DNA from: Candidatus Terraquivivens tengchongensis
GTDB lineage: Archaea; Thermoproteota; Nitrososphaeria_A; Caldarchaeales; Wolframiiraptoraceae
Assembly: GCA_023268355.1 (NCBI GenBank)
Contig: JALNJK010000001.1
Location: 62,001-126,000, forward strand
Direction: 5' to 3'
Length of the DNA stretch: 64,000 nt
This document shows, one piece after another, positions 1 through 7,906 of the stretch. The notes below the pieces were generated by a model, which saw only the letters and a program-made list of their open reading frames with translations, searched no databases and had not been told where the DNA came from. The translations under genes were made by a program, and so were the position numbers. The first letter of the stretch is position 1. Every line of letters starts with the position of its first letter.

Positions 1-333
1 GAAGAGCAGCGTACTGCCATCGCACTCGACCACGTATTGACATGAGCCCAGTATATGACCAGCATTCACGGCAGTCAACCTCGCAGACTTTACGTCCAAC
101 GTTTTCCCGAACTCTAAGGTACGCGCACTCCGCCTAAGGTATCCTACAGCCCTTAGGAGCTCGTAGGTTTCAGGACTCATTAGTATGTTGGACTCGTTTA
201 TCATCACAGCATGGTCCGCATGCGCATGCGTTATGCATCTCAAAGAGACGTCTAAACGATCACCAGCCTTGTCGAATGCCAGCATCGCATCTTTACACGC
301 GACGAGTGCACCGCCTTCGTGGTATACCCTCAT
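1..333 (-). CDS. Metallo-beta-lactamase-fold nuclease (beta-CASP/Ysh1-like exonuclease), 3' part beyond window
   Basis: The first 111 residues are inside the window; the rest lies beyond base 1. Reading from the ATG at 331-333, the protein starts MRVYHEGGALVACKD and contains HAHADH at about residues 37-42, the metal-binding motif II of metallo-beta-lactamases. Further on is NAGHILGSCQ, the motif of CPSF/Ysh1-type and DNA-ligase-associated exonucleases. The fold hydrolyses phosphodiester bonds using two zinc ions. The gene is transcribed away from the DUF2070 gene, leaving a shared upstream region of about 150 bp. Substrate (RNA or DNA) cannot be told from this half. A true start further upstream is possible but not needed by the family alignment. 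Confidence 0.8.
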   Translation of the reverse strand, partial: MRVYHEGGALVACKDAMLAFDKAGDRLDVSLRCITHAHADHAVMINESNILMSPETYELLRAVGYLRRSARTLEFGKTLDVKSARLTAVNAGHILGSCQYVVECDGSTLLF

Positions 334-484
334 GCCTACAGCTCAGCACCGTCCTTTTGAACAAACTTGAGGGGACGGTATAAAACCTTTAACTCTGCTG
401 CTTAGCCGCTTTATAGGGTTTGGATAAAAAAGATAGATTAATTTAACGTCTTGTTCTCGGAATAGATGCCGGTTTAGGGCGGGC

Positions 485-2257
485 GTGGTCTTGACGAGTA
501 ACGGAATTTCAGCCATGGCTTCGAGGTATAGGTTGCTATTCAGGATGCCAAGCCCAAAGGTCGTTATGGTATCCATAGCGTTGTTGTCGTTGCTAACGGC
601 GCTACTCATATCTTTACGCGTTGGTGCGCCGAGTTTGGCGTTATACATCTACCTGCTGTTGTTATCATCGTCTTTTGGAATAAACATATTGTTTAAGAAA
701 ACTCTGCTAAAATACGAACCCATATTTTCACTCAACAGGCTCAACACGTTGTCGTTTGTCCAGATTATACTCCTGTCCTCGGCTACTTTGATAGGATTCC
801 TAATATCGCTTGTTACGAACGATAGCTGGCATATGGTTGTTCTAGTGTACGTTGGACTACACGTATCAACCTTTTTGACCTCTTCGACCCTCTTATCTCT
901 TAGATTCAAAAACCTTTCCTTACTTTATGTCTTCTTACCAACGCTCATACAAGCGGCAGGCATAGCATTCATTTTGGGGTTCCACATCAATATAGTAGCG
1001 TTACTCGTATTAGCATCTTACGGCCTTAGTATCGCGTTCTCGGCGCTCACACTATTCATGATGGATGTTTTCGGTAAAATCTTGGGACAATCGCCCCTTA
1101 AGCTCCTTAGGGGTTTTGTCCTCAGCATGCTTGAAGGTGATGCCTCCTACCTTGAGGGGATATTGTATAAAATCGGTAAGGCGGCTGATATAATCGTAGA
1201 CGCGATAATCTTTAGGGATAAGAGGGAAAAAACCCACATTCTATCCATCGTTATCCCTCGCTTCCACCCTGGACCCGTAAGGTCGATAGGAGGCAGTATC
1301 GCGCCATACATCATAGAAAGAACGTTTGCCACCTCTGGCTTAGAAGCAATAGTCCTTAAAGGTTTGGCTGGACACGAAATGGACATAGCGTCACGTGAAG
1401 ACGTTCAAAGGTTAGCCAAGCAAGTACTCGACTCTTCGCTCAAAGCCTTAAAGGAGGACAACTTTAGTGGAATAGTCTTGAAACCTATGACGATAACGTC
1501 TGGCAAGGCATCAGCAAACGTTTTTGCCTTTGATGGTGTAAAGGTTGCCATAGTGAGCCTGCATCCTAACCCTATGGAGGACTTATTGCCCAGCATAATG
1601 CCACAAGAATCCGACAGAATGGTCGTCGTAGATGCGCACAACTCCTTTGCGGATAATGGTGATAACCAATTCAACTCGGATGTCCATGACGTTGAAGATT
1701 TGATGAAGAAAGTAGCATCTATCCCCTTGGGTGAGGTCCGCAAAGATTTCTCCATAGGTTATGCAAGGGTTGTTCCGAATGAATATGGATTGAACGACGG
1801 CCTAGGCCCCGGTGGAATATCGTGTTGGGTGATAGGTGTCGATGGTGAAGAATTTGCCTATGTCGTTGTGGACGGCAATAATGCTTTGCCGCAGGTGAGG
1901 TCTTTGGTGCAAGATGTACTGCTCAAGGAGGGTGCGTCGGGTAGCGAGTTGTTGACAACGGATACGCACCTCGTTTGCGCTATAAGTCTGGGTGGAAGGG
2001 GCTATCATCCGGTCGGCGAGGTACTGACGCCGGAGACCGTTGCAGAGTATGCAAGGAGTTTGTACAAACAGGCGAGGGCTGCTATGAGACCGGCCGAGGT
2101 GCATTTCCAAAGGTTGATGGTGAAAGACATTAGGGTATTTTCGGAAAGTGTAATAAACTACATGGCAAAGAGCACGATAAGGTCTTTTAGGATTTTTGTC
2201 ATAGGAATGCTGTCAGGTATCGCAATTTCGACATTAATGTTGCTAATGTTTATATAA
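485..2257 (+). CDS. DUF2070 family membrane protein
   Basis: A protein of 590 residues with about six hydrophobic helices in the first 200 residues, a large soluble domain, and one C-terminal helix (about residues 565-588). The soluble part contains the FHPGPVRSIGG and DAHNSF stretches that recall the archaeal DUF2070 family. Function is unknown; the soluble domain with conserved His/Asp suggests a metal-dependent hydrolase facing the cytoplasm, but that is inference. The start could be the GTG at 485 or the ATG at 515 (MASRYRLLF). It is followed, after a short gap, by the Alba gene on the same strand. Confidence 0.8.
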   Translation: MVLTSNGISAMASRYRLLFRMPSPKVVMVSIALLSLLTALLISLRVGAPSLALYIYLLLLSSSFGINILFKKTLLKYEPIFSLNRLNTLSFVQIILLSSATLIGFLISLVTNDSWHMVVLVYVGLHVSTFLTSSTLLSLRFKNLSLLYVFLPTLIQAAGIAFILGFHINIVALLVLASYGLSIAFSALTLFMMDVFGKILGQSPLKLLRGFVLSMLEGDASYLEGILYKIGKAADIIVDAIIFRDKREKTHILSIVIPRFHPGPVRSIGGSIAPYIIERTFATSGLEAIVLKGLAGHEMDIASREDVQRLAKQVLDSSLKALKEDNFSGIVLKPMTITSGKASANVFAFDGVKVAIVSLHPNPMEDLLPSIMPQESDRMVVVDAHNSFADNGDNQFNSDVHDVEDLMKKVASIPLGEVRKDFSIGYARVVPNEYGLNDGLGPGGISCWVIGVDGEEFAYVVVDGNNALPQVRSLVQDVLLKEGASGSELLTTDTHLVCAISLGGRGYHPVGEVLTPETVAEYARSLYKQARAAMRPAEVHFQRLMVKDIRVFSESVINYMAKSTIRSFRIFVIGMLSGIAISTLMLLMFI

Positions 2258-2312
2258 GTATACGTTACGTTTTTATTCGATATTCTTGACAAACCCCTCA
2301 GAAGGTGCGTTC

Positions 2313-2597
2313 ATGTCACAGACCACGAAGCCTGGGTTGATACTCGTAGGTAGCAAGCCTACGATAAGGTACGTGACGGCCTGCATAACGCTCTTCAACA
2401 GAGGGTCCGAAGTGGTTGTGCTAAGGGCCAGGGGTAAAAACATAAACAACTGCCTAGAAGCCATCAGGCTTTTACGTAACGGCTTCTTGAAGAACCTAAG
2501 GATTTCTGACATAAAAATAGGTAGCGATGAATACGAAATGCCTGACGGACGAAAGAAATTCGTGAGCTACATTGAGATTTTCTTAACTAAAGGCTAG
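2313..2597 (+). CDS. albA: Chromatin protein Alba
   Basis: A small basic protein of about 94 residues that dimerises and coats DNA or RNA in archaea. The N-terminal GLILVGSKPTIRYVTACI matches the Alba beta1-alpha1 region, including the lysine of the loop regulated by acetylation in Sulfolobus. The RARGKNINNCLEA stretch matches the second helix, and the C-terminal hairpin (EMPDGRK) is the DNA-grasping beta3-beta4 arm. The ATG at 2313 is chosen over the upstream TTG at 2286 because a GAAGGTG ribosome-binding site sits about 8 bases before it. It has its own intergenic region and is probably monocistronic. Confidence 0.93.
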   Translation: MSQTTKPGLILVGSKPTIRYVTACITLFNRGSEVVVLRARGKNINNCLEAIRLLRNGFLKNLRISDIKIGSDEYEMPDGRKKFVSYIEIFLTKG

Positions 2598-2687
2598 AAA
2601 GATAATCTTAATATTTTCAGCACCTGTCAGCCTAACATTTAAATTCAGCCTTGCTGAATGGTCTTGAGTACTCAAGAGTGATGACTT

Positions 2688-2966
2688 TTGAAGGTGCCGG
2701 CAACTATCCGCACATACTGCCCCAAGTGCAACACGCATACGCAGCATACTGTATCGCTTTACAAAAAGGGCAAAGAGAGGAGTTTGGCAATAGGTGCTAG
2801 GAGGCATCAAAGGGAGCTGAAGGGTTATGGTGGACAGAAATACCCCATCCAACGTGAGAAGGCTAAGACGACTGAACGCAAGACCCTCGTTCTTAAGTGT
2901 CAGGTTTGCGGCTTCCAAGTTTTTAGGGGCGGAATAAGGCTGAAGAAGTTAGAGATCGTGAGGTGA
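2688..2966 (+). CDS. rpl44e: Large-subunit ribosomal protein L44e
   Basis: 92 residues, normal for the family. A C-x2-C pair near residues 11-14 (YCPKCN) and another near residue 75 (KCQVCGF) form the zinc finger. The RRHQRELKGYGGQ block is characteristic of L44e. The start is a TTG (2688) preceded by a weak GAGTGATG ribosome-binding site. It is the first gene of a tight run, rpl44e-rps27e-eIF2a-nop10-PAC2, an order conserved in many archaea and linked to translation. The spacing to rps27e is only 6 bases. Confidence 0.95.
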   Translation: MKVPATIRTYCPKCNTHTQHTVSLYKKGKERSLAIGARRHQRELKGYGGQKYPIQREKAKTTERKTLVLKCQVCGFQVFRGGIRLKKLEIVR

Positions 2967-2972
2967 TGGTAT

Positions 2973-3179
2973 TTGGTCGGGGAAGCTGACTGGAGTAAGC
3001 TCATACCCAAGCCTACCTCAAGATTCTTGCTAGTAAGCTGCGACGAATGTAACAACAAACAAATAGTGTTCGAACATGCCAAGACCGTTGTAAGATGCAA
3101 GGTTTGTAACTCGATTTTAGCGAAGCCAAGGGGCGGAAAGGCTCAGATAATCGGAAAGGTGCTTGACGTTTATGAATGA
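2973..3179 (+). CDS. rps27e: Small-subunit ribosomal protein S27e
   Basis: 68 residues with one zinc ribbon, C-x2-C-x14-C-x2-C (CDECNNKQ ... RCKVCN), the S27e signature. The C-terminal PRGGKAQIIGKVLDVYE is typical for the family. The start is TTG at 2973, with GAGGTGAT about 7 bases upstream. The stop codon overlaps the start of eIF2-alpha, so the two are probably translationally coupled. Confidence 0.95.
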   Translation: MVGEADWSKLIPKPTSRFLLVSCDECNNKQIVFEHAKTVVRCKVCNSILAKPRGGKAQIIGKVLDVYE

Positions 3180-3954
3180 AAAAAAGTTGCCCGAAATAGG
3201 CGAGATAGTTATCGGAACCGTGAAGAGGGTTGACAAGTTTGGTGCTTACATCACGCTAGATGAGTATGAGAATGCTGATGCGTTCATACATGTTTCTGAG
3301 ATCTCGTTAAGATGGGTAAGGAACATCAGGGATTATCTTAGAGAGGGACAGAAAGCGGTATTCAAAGTACTGCGCTCCGACCCGACCACAATGCAGGTTG
3401 ACCTATCTCTGAGGAGAGTTTCAAAAAGGGAGAAGATAGAGAAATTACTTTGGTGGAAGAAGAAGCAAAAAGTCAAAAGAGTAATAAAGCTTTTAGCAGA
3501 GAAGACTGGGCTCAACAGAGCGGAGCTCGAGAAAAGTCTTCTCGAGCCTGTAAAGGGGAACGAGATTGAACTTTACGATATCTTTGAGAAGCTGTCGAAG
3601 GATGAAACAATCCCTGATTTTTTAAAGAACCTATCAGAGGATGCTCTTAAGGTTCTGAAGGAAATCGTGAAGCAGGAGATAAAGAGGAAGAGCGTAGTAA
3701 AGAAGGGCATCCTTACGCTTTACTGCCAATCCGGGAATGGGGTTGTAGTTATCAGGAATGCGGTTAAGGAAGCCATGTCGCTTGCAAATAAGGACCAGAG
3801 CGTGACGATAACGGTTATAGGTCCTCCTAGGTACCTTCTCAAGGTGGAGGCAGAAGATGATGAAACGTCCGAGAAGTTATTAAATCAAGCTGCAGAAAAA
3901 TGTATAGAGTACGTAGTTAGCAAAGGAGGAAAAGGAGAGTTCAGGAAGAGTTGA
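3172..3954 (+). CDS. eif2a: Translation initiation factor aIF2 subunit alpha
   Basis: About 260 residues. The alpha subunit of the heterotrimeric aIF2 that brings initiator Met-tRNA to the ribosome. An N-terminal S1/OB domain (residues about 10-85: GTVKRVDKFGAYITLDEY ... AFIHVSEIS) is followed by a helical domain and a C-terminal alpha/beta domain. The ATG at 3172 overlaps the end of rps27e; a TTG nine bases upstream (3163) is an alternative. AAAGGTG at 3155-3161 fits the ATG better. The gene's stop overlaps the TTG start of nop10 by three bases. Confidence 0.95.
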   Translation: MNEKKLPEIGEIVIGTVKRVDKFGAYITLDEYENADAFIHVSEISLRWVRNIRDYLREGQKAVFKVLRSDPTTMQVDLSLRRVSKREKIEKLLWWKKKQKVKRVIKLLAEKTGLNRAELEKSLLEPVKGNEIELYDIFEKLSKDETIPDFLKNLSEDALKVLKEIVKQEIKRKSVVKKGILTLYCQSGNGVVVIRNAVKEAMSLANKDQSVTITVIGPPRYLLKVEAEDDETSEKLLNQAAEKCIEYVVSKGGKGEFRKS

Positions 3955-4124
3955 CAAAAATATGGAAGTGCACAATATGTGGTAGGTACACGCTCTCAAA
4001 CGAGAGGTGTCCGTCATGCGGTGGGCCTGTAAAAACCCCGCATCCACCAAACATTAATCTTCAAGATAAGTATATCAATACTATAGTGAAGTTAAGGAGG
4101 GAAATGAGGTGGAAACAAACGTAG
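3951..4124 (+). CDS. nop10: H/ACA ribonucleoprotein subunit Nop10 (57 aa)
   Basis: A short gene squeezed between eIF2-alpha and PAC2. Reading TTG ACA AAA ATA TGG gives a 57-residue protein with two C-x2-C knuckles (CTICGRYTL ... CPSCGGPV), then KTPHPPNINLQDKY. This is the Nop10 pattern: a zinc ribbon followed by the extended tail that contacts Cbf5. Nop10 is needed for pseudouridylation guided by H/ACA RNAs. The TTG start (3951) overlaps the TGA of eIF2-alpha and the stop (4122-4124) lies 14 bases inside the PAC2 gene. Both overlaps indicate one transcript with coupled translation. Confidence 0.92.
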   Translation: MTKIWKCTICGRYTLSNERCPSCGGPVKTPHPPNINLQDKYINTIVKLRREMRWKQT

Positions 4125-4873
4125 TACTCGAGAAGGCTGTAGACCTTAAGGGCGCATATGCGATAGAGATAGCACCCTCGCCTGGTGCCGCTGGTTTAAT
4201 AGCAGGCGCCTTCTTGATAGATGCACTAAAGGCTGAGAAGGTTGGTGAAGTTTTATCGCCGCACTTCCCCCAAGTAAGCCTCGTCAACGAGGATGGCATA
4301 GCGTTTCCGTCACGCATAGACCTGCATCTTTACGTTAACAAGGAAACGGGTCTAAAGCTTTTGTTTATGGTTAGGAACTTTCCCGTGGAGAGCGGCGACG
4401 GTAGCTATTTGGCGGCTAAAAAGGTCTATGAGTTTTTAAAGACAAATGGCGTCGAGGCTCTTTACTGCTTGGGAAGTGGAAGGATTAGTGGGAATGGTGA
4501 AGTTTTTATTTCGACCACAAAGTTGGAGCACGCTAAGGAACTCTTGAATGCGGGCGCAAAAATGGCACCCAACCAAGACATCCTTCCGATAGATAGGCTA
4601 ACGTCCTTTCTTCTGCTCTTCTTTGCAAGGGATGGAAAGAAAGCGTGTTTACTCTTATCAGACTCACCATCTTACATACCCGACCCTAGCGCCGCCAAAA
4701 GGTTGTTAGAAATACTCCTTAAGTCATTAAAAATGGAGCTGGACCTGAGCAAATTGGATGAGGACATAAAGAGGTACCAGCAACTACTTGAAGGTCTTGA
4801 AAAAAGCGTACTCGGTCAAACCGAGCCAGCCCGCGAAGAGAGACCAACGAGAGAGCCATTCTACATAGGATAA
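4109..4873 (+). CDS. PAC2 family protein (proteasome assembly chaperone-like), last gene of the translation operon
   Basis: 254 residues. LKGAYAIEIAPSPGAAGLIAGAFLIDAL and the following FPQVSLVNEDG match the nucleoside-phosphorylase-like fold of archaeal PAC2/PbaB proteins, which can act as proteasome assembly chaperones. The start is GTG at 4109 with a strong AAGGAGGG site upstream inside nop10. The C-terminal tail is charged and probably coiled. It is the first of three PAC2 paralogues in this window; the other two lie at 53.6 and 58.5 kb, the latter facing the proteasome beta gene. Confidence 0.85.
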   Translation: METNVVLEKAVDLKGAYAIEIAPSPGAAGLIAGAFLIDALKAEKVGEVLSPHFPQVSLVNEDGIAFPSRIDLHLYVNKETGLKLLFMVRNFPVESGDGSYLAAKKVYEFLKTNGVEALYCLGSGRISGNGEVFISTTKLEHAKELLNAGAKMAPNQDILPIDRLTSFLLLFFARDGKKACLLLSDSPSYIPDPSAAKRLLEILLKSLKMELDLSKLDEDIKRYQQLLEGLEKSVLGQTEPAREERPTREPFYIG

Positions 4874-4885
4874 ATGATTTATTTT

Positions 4886-5083
4886 TTAGCGTTCATTGCT
4901 GGACTTAAACTTGCCTAGCTCATTCTTTAATAGGTCTCTTACCGCCATGCGCATCACAGCACTTCTACTCGGATACATGCCCTTCCTAACAAGCTCGTCC
5001 ATGCCCTCTATCAGGGCCTCCGGCATCTTGACAGATATCAGCTTCATGCCTTTTTTCTCACGTGGTTTAATATCTTTTTCCAT
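4886..5083 (-). CDS. Ribbon-helix-helix transcriptional regulator
   Basis: 65 residues. KLISVKMPEALIEGMDELV followed by YPSRSAVMRMAVRDLLKNEL is a classic CopG/NikR-type ribbon-helix-helix DNA-binding fold: one beta strand and two helices with the G-x-S/N turn replaced by YPSRS. It lies convergent to the PAC2 gene. No metal-binding or toxin partner is visible beside it, so it is more likely a stand-alone regulator than an antitoxin. Its target is not known. Confidence 0.82.
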   Translation of the reverse strand: MEKDIKPREKKGMKLISVKMPEALIEGMDELVRKGMYPSRSAVMRMAVRDLLKNELGKFKSSNER

Positions 5084-5242
5084 ACATTATCTTCCTCCAC
5101 TTTTCAATCAGTATAATTCGCGTCATCGTTAAGAATACTTGAATATAAGCTTCATCAGACACGAGCAACATGGGCGACACCAAACTACCAGATGAGCATT
5201 TTAGAGATATATATTTTCCTTTTCAGTGTTGTTTGAAAAGAA

Positions 5243-5443
5243 ATGGTCCACGGACATGAGGATTTAGCAAAAATTATAAAAGCATGTTTGGCATCGTCGG
5301 GTATTCGCCCCTCAGACGAGGAACTTTTAAAGCTCTCTCACGATTTAAATAACGTTCTTAAAATTTCTAAGACTTTTGACGAAATCCTATCGCACGAAGA
5401 AGAACCCGCGATCTTTTTCTTGTTAAGGGTTGAAGGACGATGA
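5243..5443 (+). CDS. Small GatC/AtzG-like protein upstream of amidase
   Basis: 66 residues with two predicted helices and a terminal strand (EPAIFFLLRVEGR). Its last four bases overlap the start of the amidase gene, so the two are surely co-translated. In GatCAB and in AtzE-AtzG, a small helical subunit of this kind wraps round the amidase. Residue-level similarity to GatC is weak and the assignment rests mainly on size, layout and the partner. It could also be an unrelated small protein. Confidence 0.6.
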   Translation: MVHGHEDLAKIIKACLASSGIRPSDEELLKLSHDLNNVLKISKTFDEILSHEEEPAIFFLLRVEGR

Positions 5444-6852
5444 GGAAGCGTGACCTTCTCCACCTTTCCATAAAAGAAATCTCAGAAGCCATAAAGACCG
5501 GTGAAATTTCGCCCGTAGAATTGATAACATCCGTCATAGAGAGGATTAAGCATTTAAATGGTTTGTTAAACGCCTACATTTCCGTATTCGAGCAGTCCGC
5601 CGTTGAGGAGGCCGCAAGGGCAGAGGCTGAGATACGTGCTGGAAGATGGCTGGGCCCGCTACACGGTGTGCCGCTATCGCTCAAAGATGTATTTTATATA
5701 AAGGATACGATAACGACAGCTGGCTCGCCCATCCTTAAAGGCTTCACACCAAAGCATGAAGCGACCGTCGTGAAAAGATTGCGTGAAGCAGGCGCCATTT
5801 TCGTAGGCAAGACGAATCTACACGAGTTTGCCTACGGTGTTACAAACGTCAACCCGCACTTTGGTGCAACGAAAAACCCTTGGAATCTGGACAGGATTGC
5901 GGGCGGTAGTAGCGGTGGCTCTGCGGCAGCCGTGGCTGCCGGTATGTGTTTTGCATCGCTGGGCACGGATACTGGCGGCTCGACCAGAATACCGGCAGCG
6001 CTCTGCGGCATCATAGGCTTTAAGCCTACATACGGTCTAGTGAGCAAGCACGGTGTCTTTCCGCTCGCATGGTCCTTAGACCATGTTGGGATATTAGCGA
6101 GAAGTATTTGGGACGTAGGGATTTTGCTGGAGACGATTGCAGGACCTGACCCGGCAGACGTCACGACGTTTGCATCCAAACCCTTTGAGGCAAAACAAAT
6201 CAGCAGTCTCGACGTTAAAAGGCTGAAGGTCGGTGTACCGAGCGACAAATTCCTAGAACCACTCCAAGATGACATCAAAAGACTTTTCTGGAATTCGTTG
6301 AAAAAGCTGGAGGACGAAGGTTGGCAGATACGCGAGCTCGACTTTAAACGCTTTGAGCAAGTGTCTGCATGCAGGTACATAATTCTGCTGACAGAAGCCG
6401 CCTCTTTACATGCGCATTGGCTCGAAAGGAATCCTGAGCTTTACAGTGAGGAGCTAAGGCATAGGCTGATGCTGGGTTTGCTGGTCCCCTCAGACGTTTA
6501 CCTGAAGGCTCAAAGGGCCAGGAAGGTACTCATCAGGGAGTTCTTGGAAGCGATGAACGGCCTAGACCTTGTAGCCTGTCCAACAACGTCCGTGACGGCT
6601 CCGATGATAGGCGAGGAAAGAGTCTTGGTAAACGGTACAGAGTTAAGTGTAAGGCTTGCTTTGCTGAGATTAACTGAACCATTCAACGCGCTTGCGCTTC
6701 CAGCGATATCCGTTCCTTGCGGCATGTCGAAAGATAACTTGCCGGTAGGCCTGCAGCTAGTGTCCAAACCCTTCCGTGACGACTTGCTACTTGCAGCAGC
6801 TTTAGCCTATGAGGAAATAACCGGCAACGGATACAAAATGCCACCGCTATAG
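5440..6852 (+). CDS. Amidase signature family protein (GatA-like)
   Basis: 470 residues, complete. The Ser-cisSer-Lys triad of the amidase signature family is in place: Lys82 in LSLKD, the serines of GGSSGGS (157-161), and the nucleophile Ser181 in DTGGSTRIPA. The family hydrolyses amides or releases ammonia for Glu-tRNA/Asp-tRNA amidation. No gatB is present nearby, and archaea normally use GatDE for Gln-tRNA, so this could be either an Asp-tRNA amidotransferase A subunit or a free amidase. The overlapping small upstream gene favours a two-subunit enzyme. Confidence 0.88.
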   Translation: MRKRDLLHLSIKEISEAIKTGEISPVELITSVIERIKHLNGLLNAYISVFEQSAVEEAARAEAEIRAGRWLGPLHGVPLSLKDVFYIKDTITTAGSPILKGFTPKHEATVVKRLREAGAIFVGKTNLHEFAYGVTNVNPHFGATKNPWNLDRIAGGSSGGSAAAVAAGMCFASLGTDTGGSTRIPAALCGIIGFKPTYGLVSKHGVFPLAWSLDHVGILARSIWDVGILLETIAGPDPADVTTFASKPFEAKQISSLDVKRLKVGVPSDKFLEPLQDDIKRLFWNSLKKLEDEGWQIRELDFKRFEQVSACRYIILLTEAASLHAHWLERNPELYSEELRHRLMLGLLVPSDVYLKAQRARKVLIREFLEAMNGLDLVACPTTSVTAPMIGEERVLVNGTELSVRLALLRLTEPFNALALPAISVPCGMSKDNLPVGLQLVSKPFRDDLLLAAALAYEEITGNGYKMPPL

Positions 6853-7854
6853 CTTTACGCTAACTATTGGACATGCTATGGGTAGTATGTCCTTGACTGT
6901 TAGCAACCCTGGCTTTGCCTCCATAACCCTCCGCACGGAGTTTACTACAATGGCCGCGGTTGCGATATCTCCAGGCGTGCCTGTGCTACACTTCCATGTA
7001 AGATTGGGCTCGCCGTATATTTTGACCTCTTCGTAATCCTGCTCACCAACGGCAGCGATTAGCCTTAACCTAATAAACTCCACACCGTCAAGGTATCCGA
7101 TACCATGACCTATTATGCCCCTCACGTGCAATTCATCAATTTGCACATCACCCATGGAGATTTTTTCATTTGCTAATATAGGCACAGTCGTCTCGGTAAC
7201 TTCCTGAAGTTTTACACCAATTATGCTGGCCATCAAGAATATGGATTCTGAAAAGCCAACGTGGCATGTTATGTCGCCAGAGAGCAACTTCTTCCTGAAC
7301 TCTTCTTGAGACAGTCCTAATCCTATCTTCTTCTGGAAGGACTTTCTTCTTTTGCTTGCATCTAGCGACCTCGTGACCTCTATTCTGCTGATCTTTACGC
7401 AAGGTGCGGTAAGCAACGAGGGTAGAAGGTCCATAAGGAAGCCAGGGTTGATGCCAAGGCCTACGACGCTTACTCCATGTTCCTTTGCTTCCCTATCAAG
7501 CTTAGCCGCCAACTCCGGATACCTATAGTACGGATACGCCAGCGTCTCGCAGGTTGATATCACGTCGGCGCGATGGGCGATTGACAGCGATATTTGATCG
7601 TACACCTTATCAAGATAACTCCCAGTAGCGTGGAACACCACATCGGGTTTTGCATCTTTGAGTATGGCCTCTGCATTGGACTCGACCTTTATGCCCATGA
7701 GCTTATTTAATCCCAAAACCTGACCTACGTCCTTACCTACTATGCCTGGCGAAACGTCTATCGCTCCCACCAACTCGTAGCCGTGCTTCGTTAGTGCAAC
7801 CGAAGCTATCAGCGACCCTATCGGACCTAGGCCATATGAGACAAACCTCACCAT
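6847..7854 (-). CDS. DapB-like NAD(P)-dependent dehydrogenase (2,4-diaminopentanoate dehydrogenase family)
   Basis: 335 residues. An N-terminal Rossmann fold (YGLGPIGSLIASVAL) is followed by the dihydrodipicolinate-reductase-like core (DVVFHATGSYL, GLGINPGFLMDLLP). The C-terminal VVNSVRRVMEAKPGLLTVKDILP is typical of proteins annotated as 2,4-diaminopentanoate dehydrogenase or homologous amino-acid dehydrogenases rather than of true DapB, which is shorter. The actual substrate is unknown. It is transcribed in the same direction as the downstream-numbered GAPN gene, with about 50 bp between them, and its 3' end overlaps the amidase stop by 6 bases. Confidence 0.75.
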   Translation of the reverse strand: MVRFVSYGLGPIGSLIASVALTKHGYELVGAIDVSPGIVGKDVGQVLGLNKLMGIKVESNAEAILKDAKPDVVFHATGSYLDKVYDQISLSIAHRADVISTCETLAYPYYRYPELAAKLDREAKEHGVSVVGLGINPGFLMDLLPSLLTAPCVKISRIEVTRSLDASKRRKSFQKKIGLGLSQEEFRKKLLSGDITCHVGFSESIFLMASIIGVKLQEVTETTVPILANEKISMGDVQIDELHVRGIIGHGIGYLDGVEFIRLRLIAAVGEQDYEEVKIYGEPNLTWKCSTGTPGDIATAAIVVNSVRRVMEAKPGLLTVKDILPIACPIVSVKL

Positions 7855-7906
7855 ATCGACTACGAGTGTTTTATCAAAAGCTCACCTATAAATCGTTATA
7901 GGTTAA